From: Powellomyces hirtus
Lineage: Eukaryota; Chytridiomycota; Chytridiomycetes; Spizellomycetales; Powellomycetaceae
DNA length: 64,000 nt
Assembly: GCA_025526995.1 (NCBI GenBank)
Contig: JAHLKG010000019.1
Coordinates: forward strand, 124,001-188,000
Direction: 5' to 3'
Below are positions 1 through 10,379 of this stretch, in pieces. Numbering within the stretch: the stretch's first letter is position 1; every line of letters begins with the position of its first letter. The notes beneath the pieces are model-generated. The model made no database searches. It saw nothing but the letters and a program-made list of their open reading frames with translations, and had not been told where the DNA came from. The position numbers and the translations under genes were made by a program.

Positions 1-9
1 CGTTGCATC

Positions 10-1623
10 ATGAAGCGAGCGGGTGACTGGGAGGGCCGACTCCGCAATGCGAGCAAGAGGCAAGCAACTGGGGCATTGAAGCGCAGCGCTGTGGAAGTCG
101 CGGCCCCACTCCCACCGCCGAAGACGACTGCAAGGACGTCGGTCCGTGAGGCACAGAATGGAGCTCCGGTCAATGAAGTTTTCGAAGCAGCAATAGAACC
201 CTCGCAGGATATTTTTGAAAGCACAGTCTCAAAAACAGTGGATAGTGACGAAGTCTTGACAGAACTATCTGGAGCAATCATAGAACCGAGGGGTTCCTCT
301 TCACCATCACCATTACCGTCGTCGTCCTCAATAGCCTCCTTTACCAGTACCCCAAGCGTGACAGAAAACCAGATACGGTATTATCGACTGCGTGCCAACC
401 ACCTCGTGAATTCGGACCTGCGCGGTCCGGCGGGGTTGAGTACTATTGCCGCTGCTCTGTTTGGGATCCAGGCACAGGAACCGGTTTCGGCGTTCGCATC
501 GTGCTGGCAACGAATGCGGGGCGGCGCGCGGGTTCATGATGATGGCGCGAAACAACAAGCTGACCCGACGAAGAAGAAGAGTAGCGGTGATGATGAACAA
601 CACCGAATCACCCTCTCCCAACTCAGCACCTGGTTCCTATCCTCTACAGGCTTAATCCGCATCTGGGGCCAACGCGCAACTCTCCACATGTACGACCGGA
701 ACGACTGGCCGCTCATCTGCAGCGCCGTCGGGGACTATGTCACAGCCGGTCGGGTCGCCTCCGTCAAAGCCGGTCGCGTGACGGGCAAAGATGCATCAGC
801 CGAACTCGCCCGCGCGCGCGACACCTTCCGAGGGGTGCTGGCATCCGGCCAAACTGTGTCTGCAACCGATATTGCGGCCTTGGGTTTCAACCCGAAATTG
901 ACGTACAGTATTTTAATGTGCGCGACGGTCGCGGGACAAGGGGGGAGAATTGATGTTGGGGGGATTGGAACAGCGTCCGTGCTGGCATCCCGGAGTGTCA
1001 TTGCGCCAGAGGCCGAGTGTCCGTGGCGAGAGGTGGACAAAGCTGACGCGCTCGTTGAAGCAGCTCGGAGGTTCTTCAAAACTTATGGCCCGGCTCTGGA
1101 AACCGACTTTAGATACTTCATGACATTAACGGCTGGTCCGTCGCGTCAAGCAGTGGAGACTCTGATCGCCTCACGAGAACTCACAGCCGTGACCATCTCT
1201 ACTCGCCCTTCACCCACCAAACTCAAAAAGAAGCCCGACATATACTACATCTCCACCGCCGCCCTCCCCACCCTCCTCGCTCCCATCCCACCCCTCACAC
1301 AATGGCCCGTCCGACTGCTATACCGTTTTGACCCGCTCCTCCTCGCGCACGCCGACAAGTCCTTCTGGATCCCCGCGCACCATAAATCCAAAGTGTGGAC
1401 GCCGAATGGAATCATTCTGCCAACTGTACTAGTTGAGGGCCGGGTTACGGCGACGTGGAAGTTTAGCAAAGAGAAGGATGAGACTACGAGGTTTGTGGTG
1501 AGTAGGTTGCCGGAGGAGGAAGAGTATGGGAGTGACACAAAGCGCGAGTTGGAACGCCAGGCGAGGGGGTTTGCGGAGTTTATGGGACTCAAGTTTGGAG
1601 ACATTGCTTTCAACAAGCATTAG
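10..1623 (+). CDS. AlkZ-like winged-helix DNA-binding protein (HTH_42 family)
   Basis: A single 537-residue reading frame without introns. About 115 N-terminal residues are low-complexity (Lys/Arg then Ser/Pro rich). The rest follows the winged-helix family that includes the bacterial DNA glycosylases AlkZ and YcaQ: GIQAQEP near residue 151, an R-A-T-L-H-M-Y segment near 223, and a C-terminal block with LLYRFDPLLLAH and VEGRVTATWK. In AlkZ a Q-x-Q pair is catalytic for unhooking interstrand crosslinks and excising bulky adducts; the Q-A-Q here sits in the equivalent place, so glycosylase activity is plausible but inferred. The basic N-terminus could be a nuclear localisation tail. The ATG at 10 is the first one visible; because the window begins nine bases upstream, a longer N-terminus or upstream exon cannot be excluded. 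It converges with the HPP gene downstream. Confidence 0.8.
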   Translation: MKRAGDWEGRLRNASKRQATGALKRSAVEVAAPLPPPKTTARTSVREAQNGAPVNEVFEAAIEPSQDIFESTVSKTVDSDEVLTELSGAIIEPRGSSSPSPLPSSSSIASFTSTPSVTENQIRYYRLRANHLVNSDLRGPAGLSTIAAALFGIQAQEPVSAFASCWQRMRGGARVHDDGAKQQADPTKKKSSGDDEQHRITLSQLSTWFLSSTGLIRIWGQRATLHMYDRNDWPLICSAVGDYVTAGRVASVKAGRVTGKDASAELARARDTFRGVLASGQTVSATDIAALGFNPKLTYSILMCATVAGQGGRIDVGGIGTASVLASRSVIAPEAECPWREVDKADALVEAARRFFKTYGPALETDFRYFMTLTAGPSRQAVETLIASRELTAVTISTRPSPTKLKKKPDIYYISTAALPTLLAPIPPLTQWPVRLLYRFDPLLLAHADKSFWIPAHHKSKVWTPNGIILPTVLVEGRVTATWKFSKEKDETTRFVVSRLPEEEEYGSDTKRELERQARGFAEFMGLKFGDIAFNKH

Positions 1624-2064
1624 TTAGAGTGATTTCTTTTTGGACATTATCGTATAAGGAATGCCTGTTTGTTTAGCCTCCGATATATCTCTTTGGCCCA
1701 ACATGCTTGCAATCACATCTTTTACACAGGAATCCATGACTCAGTGGGTCCGACTTTCTGTTTTCCTTACTTTTCTTTCTATTATCTACAAAACCAAGGC
1801 AGAAGGTATCGCTTGCACATGAAAAGCACGTAACTCCGTGCAACGGTGCAGTACCATTAAATGATATGAATAGATAGCGGAGGCAATGGTGCGGAGAGGA
1901 TGAAGCGCGGCGGCTTGCCGCAGGGACCCCTGTCTACGTGTTCAAAAGATAGCCAACCACAAAATGCATCTGGACACGGCTCGATCGAAATTGCCACTCC
2001 TTTCCAGCATGTGTAACACCCACATCACACACGTTTGAACGACGCGAAATGATTCTCTGACGTA
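1624..2064. other. Intergenic, convergent 3' ends
   Basis: Spacer between the convergent AlkZ-like and HPP genes. I see no convincing reading frame, RNA gene or repeat; it presumably holds both 3' untranslated regions. Confidence 0.6.
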
Positions 2065-3505
2065 TCAAATATGATCTTGATTCAGATGATGGTGCGAATG
2101 GCACGCATGATGGGTGGGGTTGGTACTCTGCCCATCCCCAATCCCAATCGCCGCCTCATGTTCCAAAACCCGCTCAATGTGCTCCAATGTCCGATTGTCC
2201 ACCGAGTAATGATCATGGAGGGCATGGGTATCCAGTGAGAGTCGTCTGTCGGGACCGCGGCCCGCGGATGGTAGGGAGGACAGCGTCATTTCTTCTACAA
2301 CGTCGTGTTGGCGAGACAGTGGGGTTGGATAGAACCAGTATTGCGGGTACTGGCGGCCCCAGAGGTTATTGACGATGACGGCAATTGAGAGGAGGATTGC
2401 GGCTCCCATTGCTACTGGGACTACCACGTAAAGATATCCTGGAAGCGCAGACGCAAACGAGTCAGTTAATCATTTTATCGTGCCTAACAATGGTTTGTAG
2501 GTTCGTGTTACCCAATTTCCACACAAATTCCGGCCCCACAACGGCACCAAGAGCGGTAGCTCCTCCCTGCAAAAACATCGAAGTCAGACCAAGCCAGCGG
2601 ATCCCAATCTTGATGGCAGAACCAACCGGTGGATGTGTGGTTTTCGTGAGCTAAAAGATGCCATGTTAATCAATACGCATCTCCACTTTCTGTCCACCTC
2701 AAACATCCTCATACCTGCATCCCAGCAATTGCAAACGCCACCGCAGCAGCACACCCAAACGACCGCCAATGCAATACATCCGTCCCCGTAGCATCCGCCA
2801 AGGCCACTATCACTTTCTGCACCGAAACACCAATCAACGCGGATAAGACATGTCCGCCCATTACACATCTATCTGCCCAGTTGTTGAACATGAGAGACCA
2901 ATCATTTGCCTTGAACCCAGCATCATTTTGTTTGCATCACCTTGGTTGAGCTAGCGGAGACTCTATGGTTGCGTAGATGAGGACCGCTGTTGCACCGAAA
3001 GACGCAATAACTGGACAGGATGTAGACATGAGGACGATGACACGAGCAGAGGGACAGTTGTTGCACGAAGGTTTTCTTACCAAGTGGTATGTTTGCCTCA
3101 ACAAAAAAGTCGCAAAAGTAGTGCAACGAGGTAATAGAGCCTGTAAATGTCCCATTTTTGTCAGCGCCGGTCTTTGGCGTGCGAGTGCGAGGAGCTGTCG
3201 AGTCCCACCTATTCCCAAAAACGCCGCAACCCTATAACAAATGCAACTTTCATGAGCACAAGTTCTACGCTTTATTTTGCAATATCTAGGACACAGTCGT
3301 CTACCTACCATGTGGCAGCGAGCTCCTTGAGGGTAGGGGTACCCGGCAGGATACCTCGTGACGGTCTTGCGAGAACAGCATTCCCGTAGCTCCGGAGACC
3401 GCGTTTCCACTCTCCCTTCTTGCTGTGGGGACTAGAGCTCATGTCACCAGAGTGGAGTGTGAGAGAAGAGCCTGAGCCGCGGCCCTGGAGAGTGTGAGAA
3501 CTCAT
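2065..3505 (-). CDS. HPP family integral membrane protein, eight exons
   Basis: Spliced gene reconstructed by family motifs and phase: exons 3505-3309, 3231-3209, 3140-3081, 3010-2941, 2868-2715, 2650-2627, 2566-2512 and 2438-2065, giving about 318 residues. Joined across introns it shows the HPP hallmarks in order: TWVAAFLGIGS, IASFGATAVLIY, ESPLAQPR, GGHVLSALIGV, THPP followed after an intron by GGATAL, VVVPVAMGAAILL and NNLWGRQYPQYW. HPP proteins have four or five membrane helices; cyanobacterial and chloroplast members transport nitrite, while the fungal function is unsettled. Two exons are only 23 and 24 nt and the HPP-GGATAL signature is itself interrupted by an intron. The C-terminal 70 residues are His/Asp-rich and probably cytosolic. 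The ATG at 3505 is the first in frame upstream of the conserved part; an internal ATG lies 21 codons further on. Confidence 0.85.
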
Positions 3506-3837
3506 GGCAACCAACCCAAGAACTAGGAAGAATGGGGGAATGGGGGGGGGGGGGGGGGGGAATTGCGTGAGCAGGTTGAGGTAGCACGCAACGTCAGAAA
3601 CGAACATTCGGCGGTGGCAAAAAGTTTGTTCTGTACGTCTCCCGTGGGGGGCACTTGATTTCTTGTGCACAGACAGACGCGCTCTAATTAAAAGAACATT
3701 GGAAAAATGCACTCTTCCTTTACAGATAGGTAAACATTGTCTGTTATCATCTATGTACATAAAGGGCGCAGCATGAAAGCCGGAAAACCCGCATGATTGA
3801 AGGGAGATTACTGTTCGAAGAGCGAACACGGGCAGTT
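3506..3837. other. Intergenic with 19-nt poly(G) run
   Basis: Upstream of the HPP gene and downstream of the F-box gene. It contains an uninterrupted run of 19 G at 3542-3560, about 40 bp before the HPP start codon, which could form a G-quadruplex and is a likely length-variable tract. No gene is apparent. Confidence 0.6.
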
Positions 3838-5783
3838 TCAAAGCCTGGCGGTGTTCCAATTAAAGAAGGTTTCATCTCGATGATCGTGGGCACGACATTT
3901 ATGGACATGAGAAAGCCGCTGTTCGTTCTCATTCGAGCGACCTGTCGGCAAAGTCCGCAACCCCATTAAGTTCCACATGCCCTCGTCCATTTTGACATGA
4001 GCCAGATGAGGCAGGTTGGCGAGATGGACCGTCGCTTGGCTCGTGAGACCAGATCTCGTTACTACCTCGTAAGTCAGGTGGGTGAGACGGGGAAGTGCTC
4101 GAGACATAGCTTCAAAGTGGTCATCAGATGCAAAGAACGTGGAGAACGTGCGGGAGATGATTGCCAGAGAGCGAAGGTTTGGGACAGACTTCAGGAGAGC
4201 CTGGAACCCAGACAACTCCGTGCTTTCGAGGCCGGATAGATACAGTTCACGGAGATTTTTGAGATGCTTGTTCTGGTTCATTGCTTTGGCGAGACGGAGA
4301 TTTCTCTGCCATGGGATGGGTCCGTCACCAAGACCAAAAGTCGGAATCAGTCCGCTGCTGTCCAGATCGAGTAGCAGGCCGACAAGAGTACTGGGCAGAA
4401 GCGAGATGATGCTTTCTAAGAAAGGTGTCTCGGGTTGATCATGAGTACACATTTTCAGCTCAAGGACTTGCAAGGCAGGGGCATTTTTGATCAACACAGC
4501 TACCCCACTACTCGCGGCAGCCTCAAAGTCATTAGCAGCAGGTTCCTCCACACCAAAGACGCAATCATCCAAACGTAGCCGTTTCAGGCGGTTTGCCAAA
4601 GTTATCTGTCGGATAGATCGTATGACTATGTTTACCAGAGTCAGCTGCGTCAAACTCTTGCATCTCGTCCAAACATCGACAACGGCTCGTTCCGTGATCC
4701 GTGGCTCAAGGGCTCCACCGCAGTCTAGAGTCACGGAAGTGAGGTTCGGAAGGGAGTAGGCAGCAACGCGGATCACCGTATCCGGGACCGCCGTTATAGC
4801 GGCATCGCAGATGACCATTTCACGTAGATTCGGTAGATTTAGGAGGATGGAGCTGAACAAGGTAAGAATATGCGGAGGAGTTAGGCTGAGCAAACAAGCT
4901 CATTTCAAGATCTTTGACATATGCTTGCCCTCGTCTCGTATGTTGCTCAGGAAACTTACGTCAGCTTCCGATCACTGGGCAGCATCCCTGCGATAGCCTC
5001 TCTCAGCATGATGTCATCACATCTGCTCTCAAAGCGCTCCAATGCATGAGGAAGAGGCTTGGGCCAACGCGGATCCAGCTGAAGCAACAGAGGTGAATCG
5101 GCATCATCAAAGATCTTTGCTAGCCACATCAGGATGTCCCTGTTAGTGTATCCGAGCAGACACGTTGCGATGGAAGTTCTGCATGCAATAATGGCGCCAA
5201 TGTCGTGTGATTCAAGATCCAGCCAGAAGCCCTCGGGGAATAGTTGAATGGTTTGTACATGACGGACGACATTCCTCACAAAAGCCGCATTCTGATCCGT
5301 ACGGTGCAAGCCTTTGATGAACGTGGCGTTGGTTTTCACAGACCTGCCAGACAAAAGTGCAGCCGGGTCCGCTGCGGTTGCGCGAGCAGTATTGATGGAG
5401 GACGAAAGGGCCAATGATCGGAGAAAGATGGCGGCCTGAGTGTTGCTGGTGATGTACGGGTATCTGTACAGGTATTCTTGCGCAACACGAGACGTTACGC
5501 GGCAGACGAGGGTGAGCGCATACAGACCGGGCTGGTGATCCTCGTCAGTCGTCATATGCTCGCAAATGCGGGCCCAAAGTTCGGGAGGTAGCCGGCGCGG
5601 GTTCCGAGATAGCTTGCGGGATGTGGGGCCCGCTATGGTGATACTGGTTTCCAGATTAAGTGGTTGGGGAGGAACTGCATGGCGGGGTGGTGCGGGAAGG
5701 GTTACGTCGGAAGAACTGCGACGGGTGAACCAAGGAGCCTCAAATTGGGAGTCGTCAGGTTGTTGAGAAGATTCGCTTGCCAT
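3838..5783 (-). CDS. F-box/LRR-type protein
   Basis: Two exons, 5783-4960 and 4885-3838, joined across a 74-nt intron (GTAAGT donor, CTCAG acceptor), giving about 623 residues. After a disordered N-terminus there is a degenerate F-box at about residues 60-112, with RLPPELWARICEHM and LTLVCRVTSRVAQEYLYRYPYI. The second half carries irregular leucine-rich repeats (for example LPNLREMVICDAAI, LPNLTSVTLDC, NLRELYLSGLE, VPNLRSLAIIS). Fungal proteins of this build are typically substrate receptors of SCF ubiquitin ligases through Skp1, but no partner can be named. The start is the first ATG of a long open frame. It is divergently arranged with the Pex20-like gene. Confidence 0.8.
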
Positions 5784-6275
5784 TGGTCGTGTTTCTCTAG
5801 AGGGAGCGTGCGATACTTTTCAGCACTCATGTTAAGCGGTGGTGCTCTTGCGAGAAAGTCCGTCGCTTACTTTCTCGTCCTTGCGTGGGAAGCGGAAAAA
5901 CACTCAAGAACCCCGACGGGAATCCTTCCTTTATTCCTCTCTTTCTCCCTTCCGTCGATTCTTTCCTTGGAGACTCACTCCCTCACTTACACCTCAATGA
6001 ATCTTCTTGTCGTGAGAAAAGCATTCCTGTCGCGTGGAATTCCCATCAATGACTCCGCGTGTGGCTGTGCGCGTGAGCGCAGCATGCATCCTATTTCTAG
6101 GCGCAGTCTTACTCACTCTAATCTCCGCACTATTGTATAATTCTCCCCCGTCTTTTCCCGATGTTCAAAGAACTACCCCACTTTCCCCAATGCTTTTTTT
6201 CCACCCCCGATTCTTTCCTCTTTCACTAAGAAAGCAACCAACGATTCTCTACATCATATAGTACCACCCGACGCA
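5784..6275. other. Shared divergent promoter region
   Basis: A 492-bp spacer between the divergent F-box and Pex20-like genes, pyrimidine-rich on the plus strand near the downstream gene (C/T tracts at 5925-5990 and 6145-6250), as expected for fungal promoters and 5' leaders. The open frames here look like chance. Confidence 0.5.
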
Positions 6276-7040
6276 ATGTCCCCCTATACCCCGGACGGCT
6301 GCTCGTCCACTGGGCCTTCTCCCGTCTCCCGCCTTTTAACACACCTCACCGACCATTCCAGCGTCCCAATACCACATGACACCAGCTCTAGCTCAACCCC
6401 CGCGTTTCCGTTAGCAGGCCGGCTTCGGACAGGAGGCAAAAGCAACGGCACTCACGGTTGGGGAACGGCCTATGAGGAATTCTTGGGCGGGTCGTCGAAA
6501 TCGGCTGGGAATGGAGGTCACAGCCAATACGAGCAAGAAGCGCAACCGAATAGCAGCCCCGTTCTGCAAATGCTTCCGCTTGAACCATATCGCGATTCCG
6601 GGCTCGAAGATGACGAGTTCAGTTCCGAATGGTCGGACGAAGCATTCACAGCGCGGTACCTCTCAGCTAATGCTCCCTCCTCACACCCACATTCCACGCG
6701 TCCACCACCCCGCACAGAAACATCGAACCGGAGCAAACCCCCATTCCCAGTCGGACTCGGACCAACCAGCGAGACGCATCCCTGGGCTAGCGAGTTCTCA
6801 GCATTCGTCGACACGCTGGGCGACGCCGAGCTGTTTTATCTGGATGCCCTGGGGAAACGGTCGGACTGGAATTGGGCAAAGGTGTTTCAGGCTCCGCCCA
6901 CCGAGAATGGACAGGACACATCGTCTGAGGAAGCGCGTGCGGTGTTGGCGGAAGTGTCTAAGCGTCGACTGCAAATGCTTCTGGCTCAGTTGTCCGGGCA
7001 CGCCGAGTACCAAACACTTTCTGCGACGAAGGGTTCATGA
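6276..7040 (+). CDS. Putative Pex20/Pex5-like peroxin (tentative)
   Basis: An intronless 254-residue protein, mostly disordered, rich in Ser/Pro/Glu. Two features recall the PTS2 co-receptors Pex20/Pex18/Pex21 and the Pex5 N-terminus. One is an N-terminal Cys followed by a short conserved-looking stretch (GCSSTGPSPVSRLLTHL at 8-24) resembling the cysteine-containing head that is ubiquitinated in those proteins. The other is a W-x-x-x-F type motif in HPWASEFSAF near residue 170, with a weaker aromatic pair in YEEFLGG. Such W-x-x-x-F motifs bind Pex14 at the peroxisomal membrane. No TPR domain follows, so it would not be a complete Pex5. The assignment rests on short motifs only; otherwise it is a hypothetical disordered protein. 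The first ATG lies 492 bp from the divergent F-box gene. Confidence 0.4.
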   Translation: MSPYTPDGCSSTGPSPVSRLLTHLTDHSSVPIPHDTSSSSTPAFPLAGRLRTGGKSNGTHGWGTAYEEFLGGSSKSAGNGGHSQYEQEAQPNSSPVLQMLPLEPYRDSGLEDDEFSSEWSDEAFTARYLSANAPSSHPHSTRPPPRTETSNRSKPPFPVGLGPTSETHPWASEFSAFVDTLGDAELFYLDALGKRSDWNWAKVFQAPPTENGQDTSSEEARAVLAEVSKRRLQMLLAQLSGHAEYQTLSATKGS

Positions 7041-7708
7041 CATTGTGACACGATGCGGAAACCGATACACACCTCACTACTCGCTCTTGGGACCTGCTAA
7101 TCGCTCTTGCGACCTAACCTCCCATGATATTCTGTATTGAAGAGCGTGACCCATAATCACTTGCTATCTCTTACACTATTCTACAATAGTCGGAAACCTC
7201 AAAAGAGCGTTGTGATTTATTGGAGACAAGGCTAACCTGGAAATGGAATGAGCATCTGCCCAGCACCGTCTGTGAGCTGCGGACTTCGTAGCTGCAACTC
7301 GGGATGACTCCATCTATCGTCGAATGACGAAATGACCTGTGTAAGGGGAATGCTGTGTTCGACTCTACACGGATCCGCATGACCTACTTCTTGATTGTGC
7401 ACCCCAGCTACTGGGACGCCAAGGACCACTTGTCCAGCTGCGTTAGACCCACATGCATGATGTGCTTCGATATTCAATTCTTCGAATCTGTTGACTAGTA
7501 AGATACATTGAGGGAGACGAGGTTGATACACGGCCGATATTGGACTTTGTGCGAAGTTCAGATGAGCACAGAACTGTCAGTCATTGGATGATTTAGGATA
7601 GATACCACGGAATTGCCAACAGTTACACGCTCCAGAATGAATATGTATTACATGAAAATCATAATAAAGAAAAAGTTCCCTGAAGTCCGCAATTCTATCG
7701 GAAATCGA
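7041..7708. other. Intergenic, convergent 3' ends
   Basis: Spacer between the convergent Pex20-like and chitin deacetylase genes. Short frames occur on the minus strand (7232-7531) but show no family motif, start context or splice logic I can support. Confidence 0.5.
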
Positions 7709-9677
7709 TCAAAGTCCGAAAGCAGCCACCGCACCAATCACGGCGGCAAAAAGGGTCGAGAACGCTGAAGTTACGCTGTCGGCGTTGTTGGCGGACGAGT
7801 TGTTGCTGTTGCCTCCTCCGTTGGCACTGCCGCCAGCGCCAGGCGTGCCCGGGGCTGGGGCTGGAGCGGGCGGGGGGATGACGGGGGCAGTGCCGGGAGT
7901 AAACTTTCCGGGACCAGCAGGGATGGGGAGGTTGGCAGCGGGGGTGGGTGCAGTGCCGGGACGTTTGACAGGGACGCACTTGAATGTCCGTGCAAGAAAC
8001 GCGCGTCAGATCATAGAAGACAGATTCTAAGAACACTGGCGCGGGCCGTTGAAATCAATGAACTTACGGTAGCTTTGGTGGGATCCCAAACGCCCGCACC
8101 GCATCCCGCTGCCGGAACCAATGCACGGTTTCCGGCACGGGTGGGCACAGCTTCGGTGACGTTGGGCACCTTGGACGGACATCCGTAGCAAGTCGAGAAG
8201 TAGGTGAGAGGTGGGAAAGCGCAGTTCTCGACCAAGCCAACGTCAATCTAAGGTCAGAGATATAAAGATTCAGTGTGATGCTACCAGGTTTGCACACTGT
8301 CCAATTTGTTCAACGAGTTTACCTGTCCGTCGCCCTTGTTATCGATACCGTCACAGATTTCAGGGTTTGATGTGTCCTTTGCAGGAAGGTTGCATCCCAG
8401 GGTAGGGCTACCTTTCGACGTCGGAAGGTCGGTAGGGTTCAGCATCCACGAGAGCAGCTGCTGGTTGTTCACCCAGTACACTTCCTCATAGTGGTTGTCC
8501 TGTGTCCATTTCAGAAACCGCGTGAACCCTTCCAATCGGGCCGGCAAGGTAACTTGCGTGGCAGCATGGAGGTAGATTCCTAACGGGACACGGTCGCCGT
8601 TGAAATGCCGCTCAAAGTTTGACTTCAAGAGCTCAAAGATTTCGTCAGCGGTGGGTCCACCGACTGTACCTCCCTTGACGGCGTTAGGGTCCATCGGGGA
8701 GTTTTCTGATCCGTCGGCATTAACGAGAGTGTTCAACGGAATCTCCCACAGACCGGGATATCTGAAGGGACCATCGCATGTTCCAGATACGCAACCGACG
8801 GCAGGACCGTTGTCCAGTGTGTATGGCCAGAATCCGGAAGCGACGGAGTCTTCCGGCATAGAAGAGTCATACAGGAAGGTACCTAATCCCTGATAAATGG
8901 AGAAAGGGTGAGTAAAAGGAACAAAAGTAGATATGAAGGATTGACGTGGGGCCTTACTGCCAAGTTGTTGAAAGACTGGCCGTTGAAGGCAAGGAAAGGA
9001 TGTCTGAAACCGAGGAGCTGGTTCATAGGAATTCCTGCGAATGCGTTCAATGCCTCTTGTGAGGCTTTGATCTCGGCCGCCGGGGAGTTGCCTATGATTG
9101 ATTCCGTGTTAACCCACAGGTTCTGTGTATAGACCAGGCGTTTGTTTGCCGGCTTGACATCGCATCCCACACATTCCTCCCTTTTCAGTCAATGCTTACC
9201 AACATGGTTGACGGTATGGATTGCAATCTCATGACCCAACGAGTGCAACGCAGTGACATACGAGTAATCCGTGTACTGGTTCGACACAAAGAATGTTGAC
9301 GAGTGCGGGCACCCGTTCGGGTTGGGTTTCCAACCCGCGGTGAGGTTTTGTATGACTTGCCAAAGGGGCAAATTGACAGCATCGTCGAATGCTTTGTGGA
9401 CAAAACAAATAAAGACATTAGTCTGTGGTCTTTGCTAAATGCGCCAAAGCAAAAACATACTGAGGGTAATGAATTGCGGAATTTTCTTCGGGTCAAGTCC
9501 ACCTGGCGGCAGCTTTGAGGCGCACATGCACGCCGGGGCCTTGCAGACATTTGGGTCACAGGAGTAGGCGACGGGAACAACAGGAGCGACGCCGGTGGTG
9601 GTGCCTTCTTGAGCCAGAGCCACTCCGGTAGAGGCTAGGAGAACAAAAGCACAGAATGTGGCAGACGACGACACCAT
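7709..9677 (-). CDS. GPI-anchored chitin deacetylase (CE4 polysaccharide deacetylase)
   Basis: Six exons (9677-9461, 9391-9200, 9091-8958, 8889-8323, 8247-8068, 7978-7709) in consistent phase encode about 519 residues. A signal peptide (first ~22 residues, ending VALAQ) precedes a Cys-rich block with KLPPGGLDPKKIPQFITL. The CE4 catalytic motifs follow: TFDDA spans the first intron and supplies the acid/base and metal Asp, HTVNH gives the metal-binding histidines, and GFRHPFL is the third motif. The C-terminus is a Pro/Gly/Asn/Ser-rich stalk ending in a hydrophobic tail (FAAVIGAVAAFGL) typical of a GPI attachment signal, so the enzyme should sit at the plasma membrane or wall, converting chitin to chitosan. 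A further Cys-rich segment (CAFPPLTYFSTCYGC) lies between catalytic domain and stalk. A TATA-like element lies about 50 bp upstream of the start codon. Confidence 0.92.
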
Positions 9678-9724
9678 GGTGGGCTAACAGCTTTCTAGGT
9701 CTAGTGCGGTAGGGGAAGTGCAGG

Positions 9725-9734
9725 AATATATAAT
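9725..9734 (-). promoter_or_regulatory. TATA-like element of chitin deacetylase
   Basis: On the minus strand an A/T-only stretch reading TATTATATATTC lies about 50 bp upstream of the ATG at 9677. Position and composition fit a TATA box; there is no direct evidence of use. Confidence 0.4.
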
Positions 9735-10379
9735 AGAATAGTATGGAATGCCGAGAGCGCTACTGAGTCCTTCTCTGAGTTTTGCTCTCCTGGGATGTCG
9801 ATATTTCTGACGGGGGGAAGAGATAAAACCTCGCCCCCTTTTGACAAACAGGAGAGAGAGAGTCGGGGAGTTGTGGCGCATGGCGCGCTGATGGGCAATG
9901 AGGACATTTTTCACACTTTTGGCGACGCGTGCCGTCCGCGCGAGTGCATCACAGCCACCAATGTTTTTATGCGCCGGAGGCGATGAGAATAAGGCAGTGA
10001 GAGGCAGGGAACCTTCGATATATAGTATCTGGGGGCTGGTGAAGAGCGATTATGGCGCCTGGGATAGGGACAGGGCGAGTACATGAAAAGCACTCAATGA
10101 GATGGGCTTCCACGCTCGATGACAGTCGATTTCGCTTTTTTGCAGCTGTCAATAAATCACCTTTGAACCTTTGGTGTAAAAGGCAGGAGTTCCAAGCTTC
10201 CCGCCGGAAAAGATTCCTTTACTTTGGGTAGTGCTTTATGCTCCAAGTGGAGCTGGTGCTCGTATATGGAGAACTAGTTGCCAAACTCGCCTGGCAGGCA
10301 ACGCGTTACTGTATGTAAAAAATGGTATTCGCATCGGCTTATTTACAGATGTGTGTCAAAACTCTTTCTCATCGCTGTC
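9735..10379. other. Intergenic, no gene recognised
   Basis: Upstream region of the chitin deacetylase gene and downstream region of the FANK1-like gene, both on the minus strand. Short overlapping frames occur on both strands without family signatures. Confidence 0.5.

Noticed and set aside
6472..7140. 222-residue alternative plus-strand frame in the Pex20-like gene
   Set aside because: It has basic, His/Arg/Cys-rich composition typical of an out-of-frame read of the main frame.
7232..7531. 99-residue minus-strand frame between convergent genes
   Set aside because: No motif, no splice partners, and it lies in the likely 3' UTR zone.
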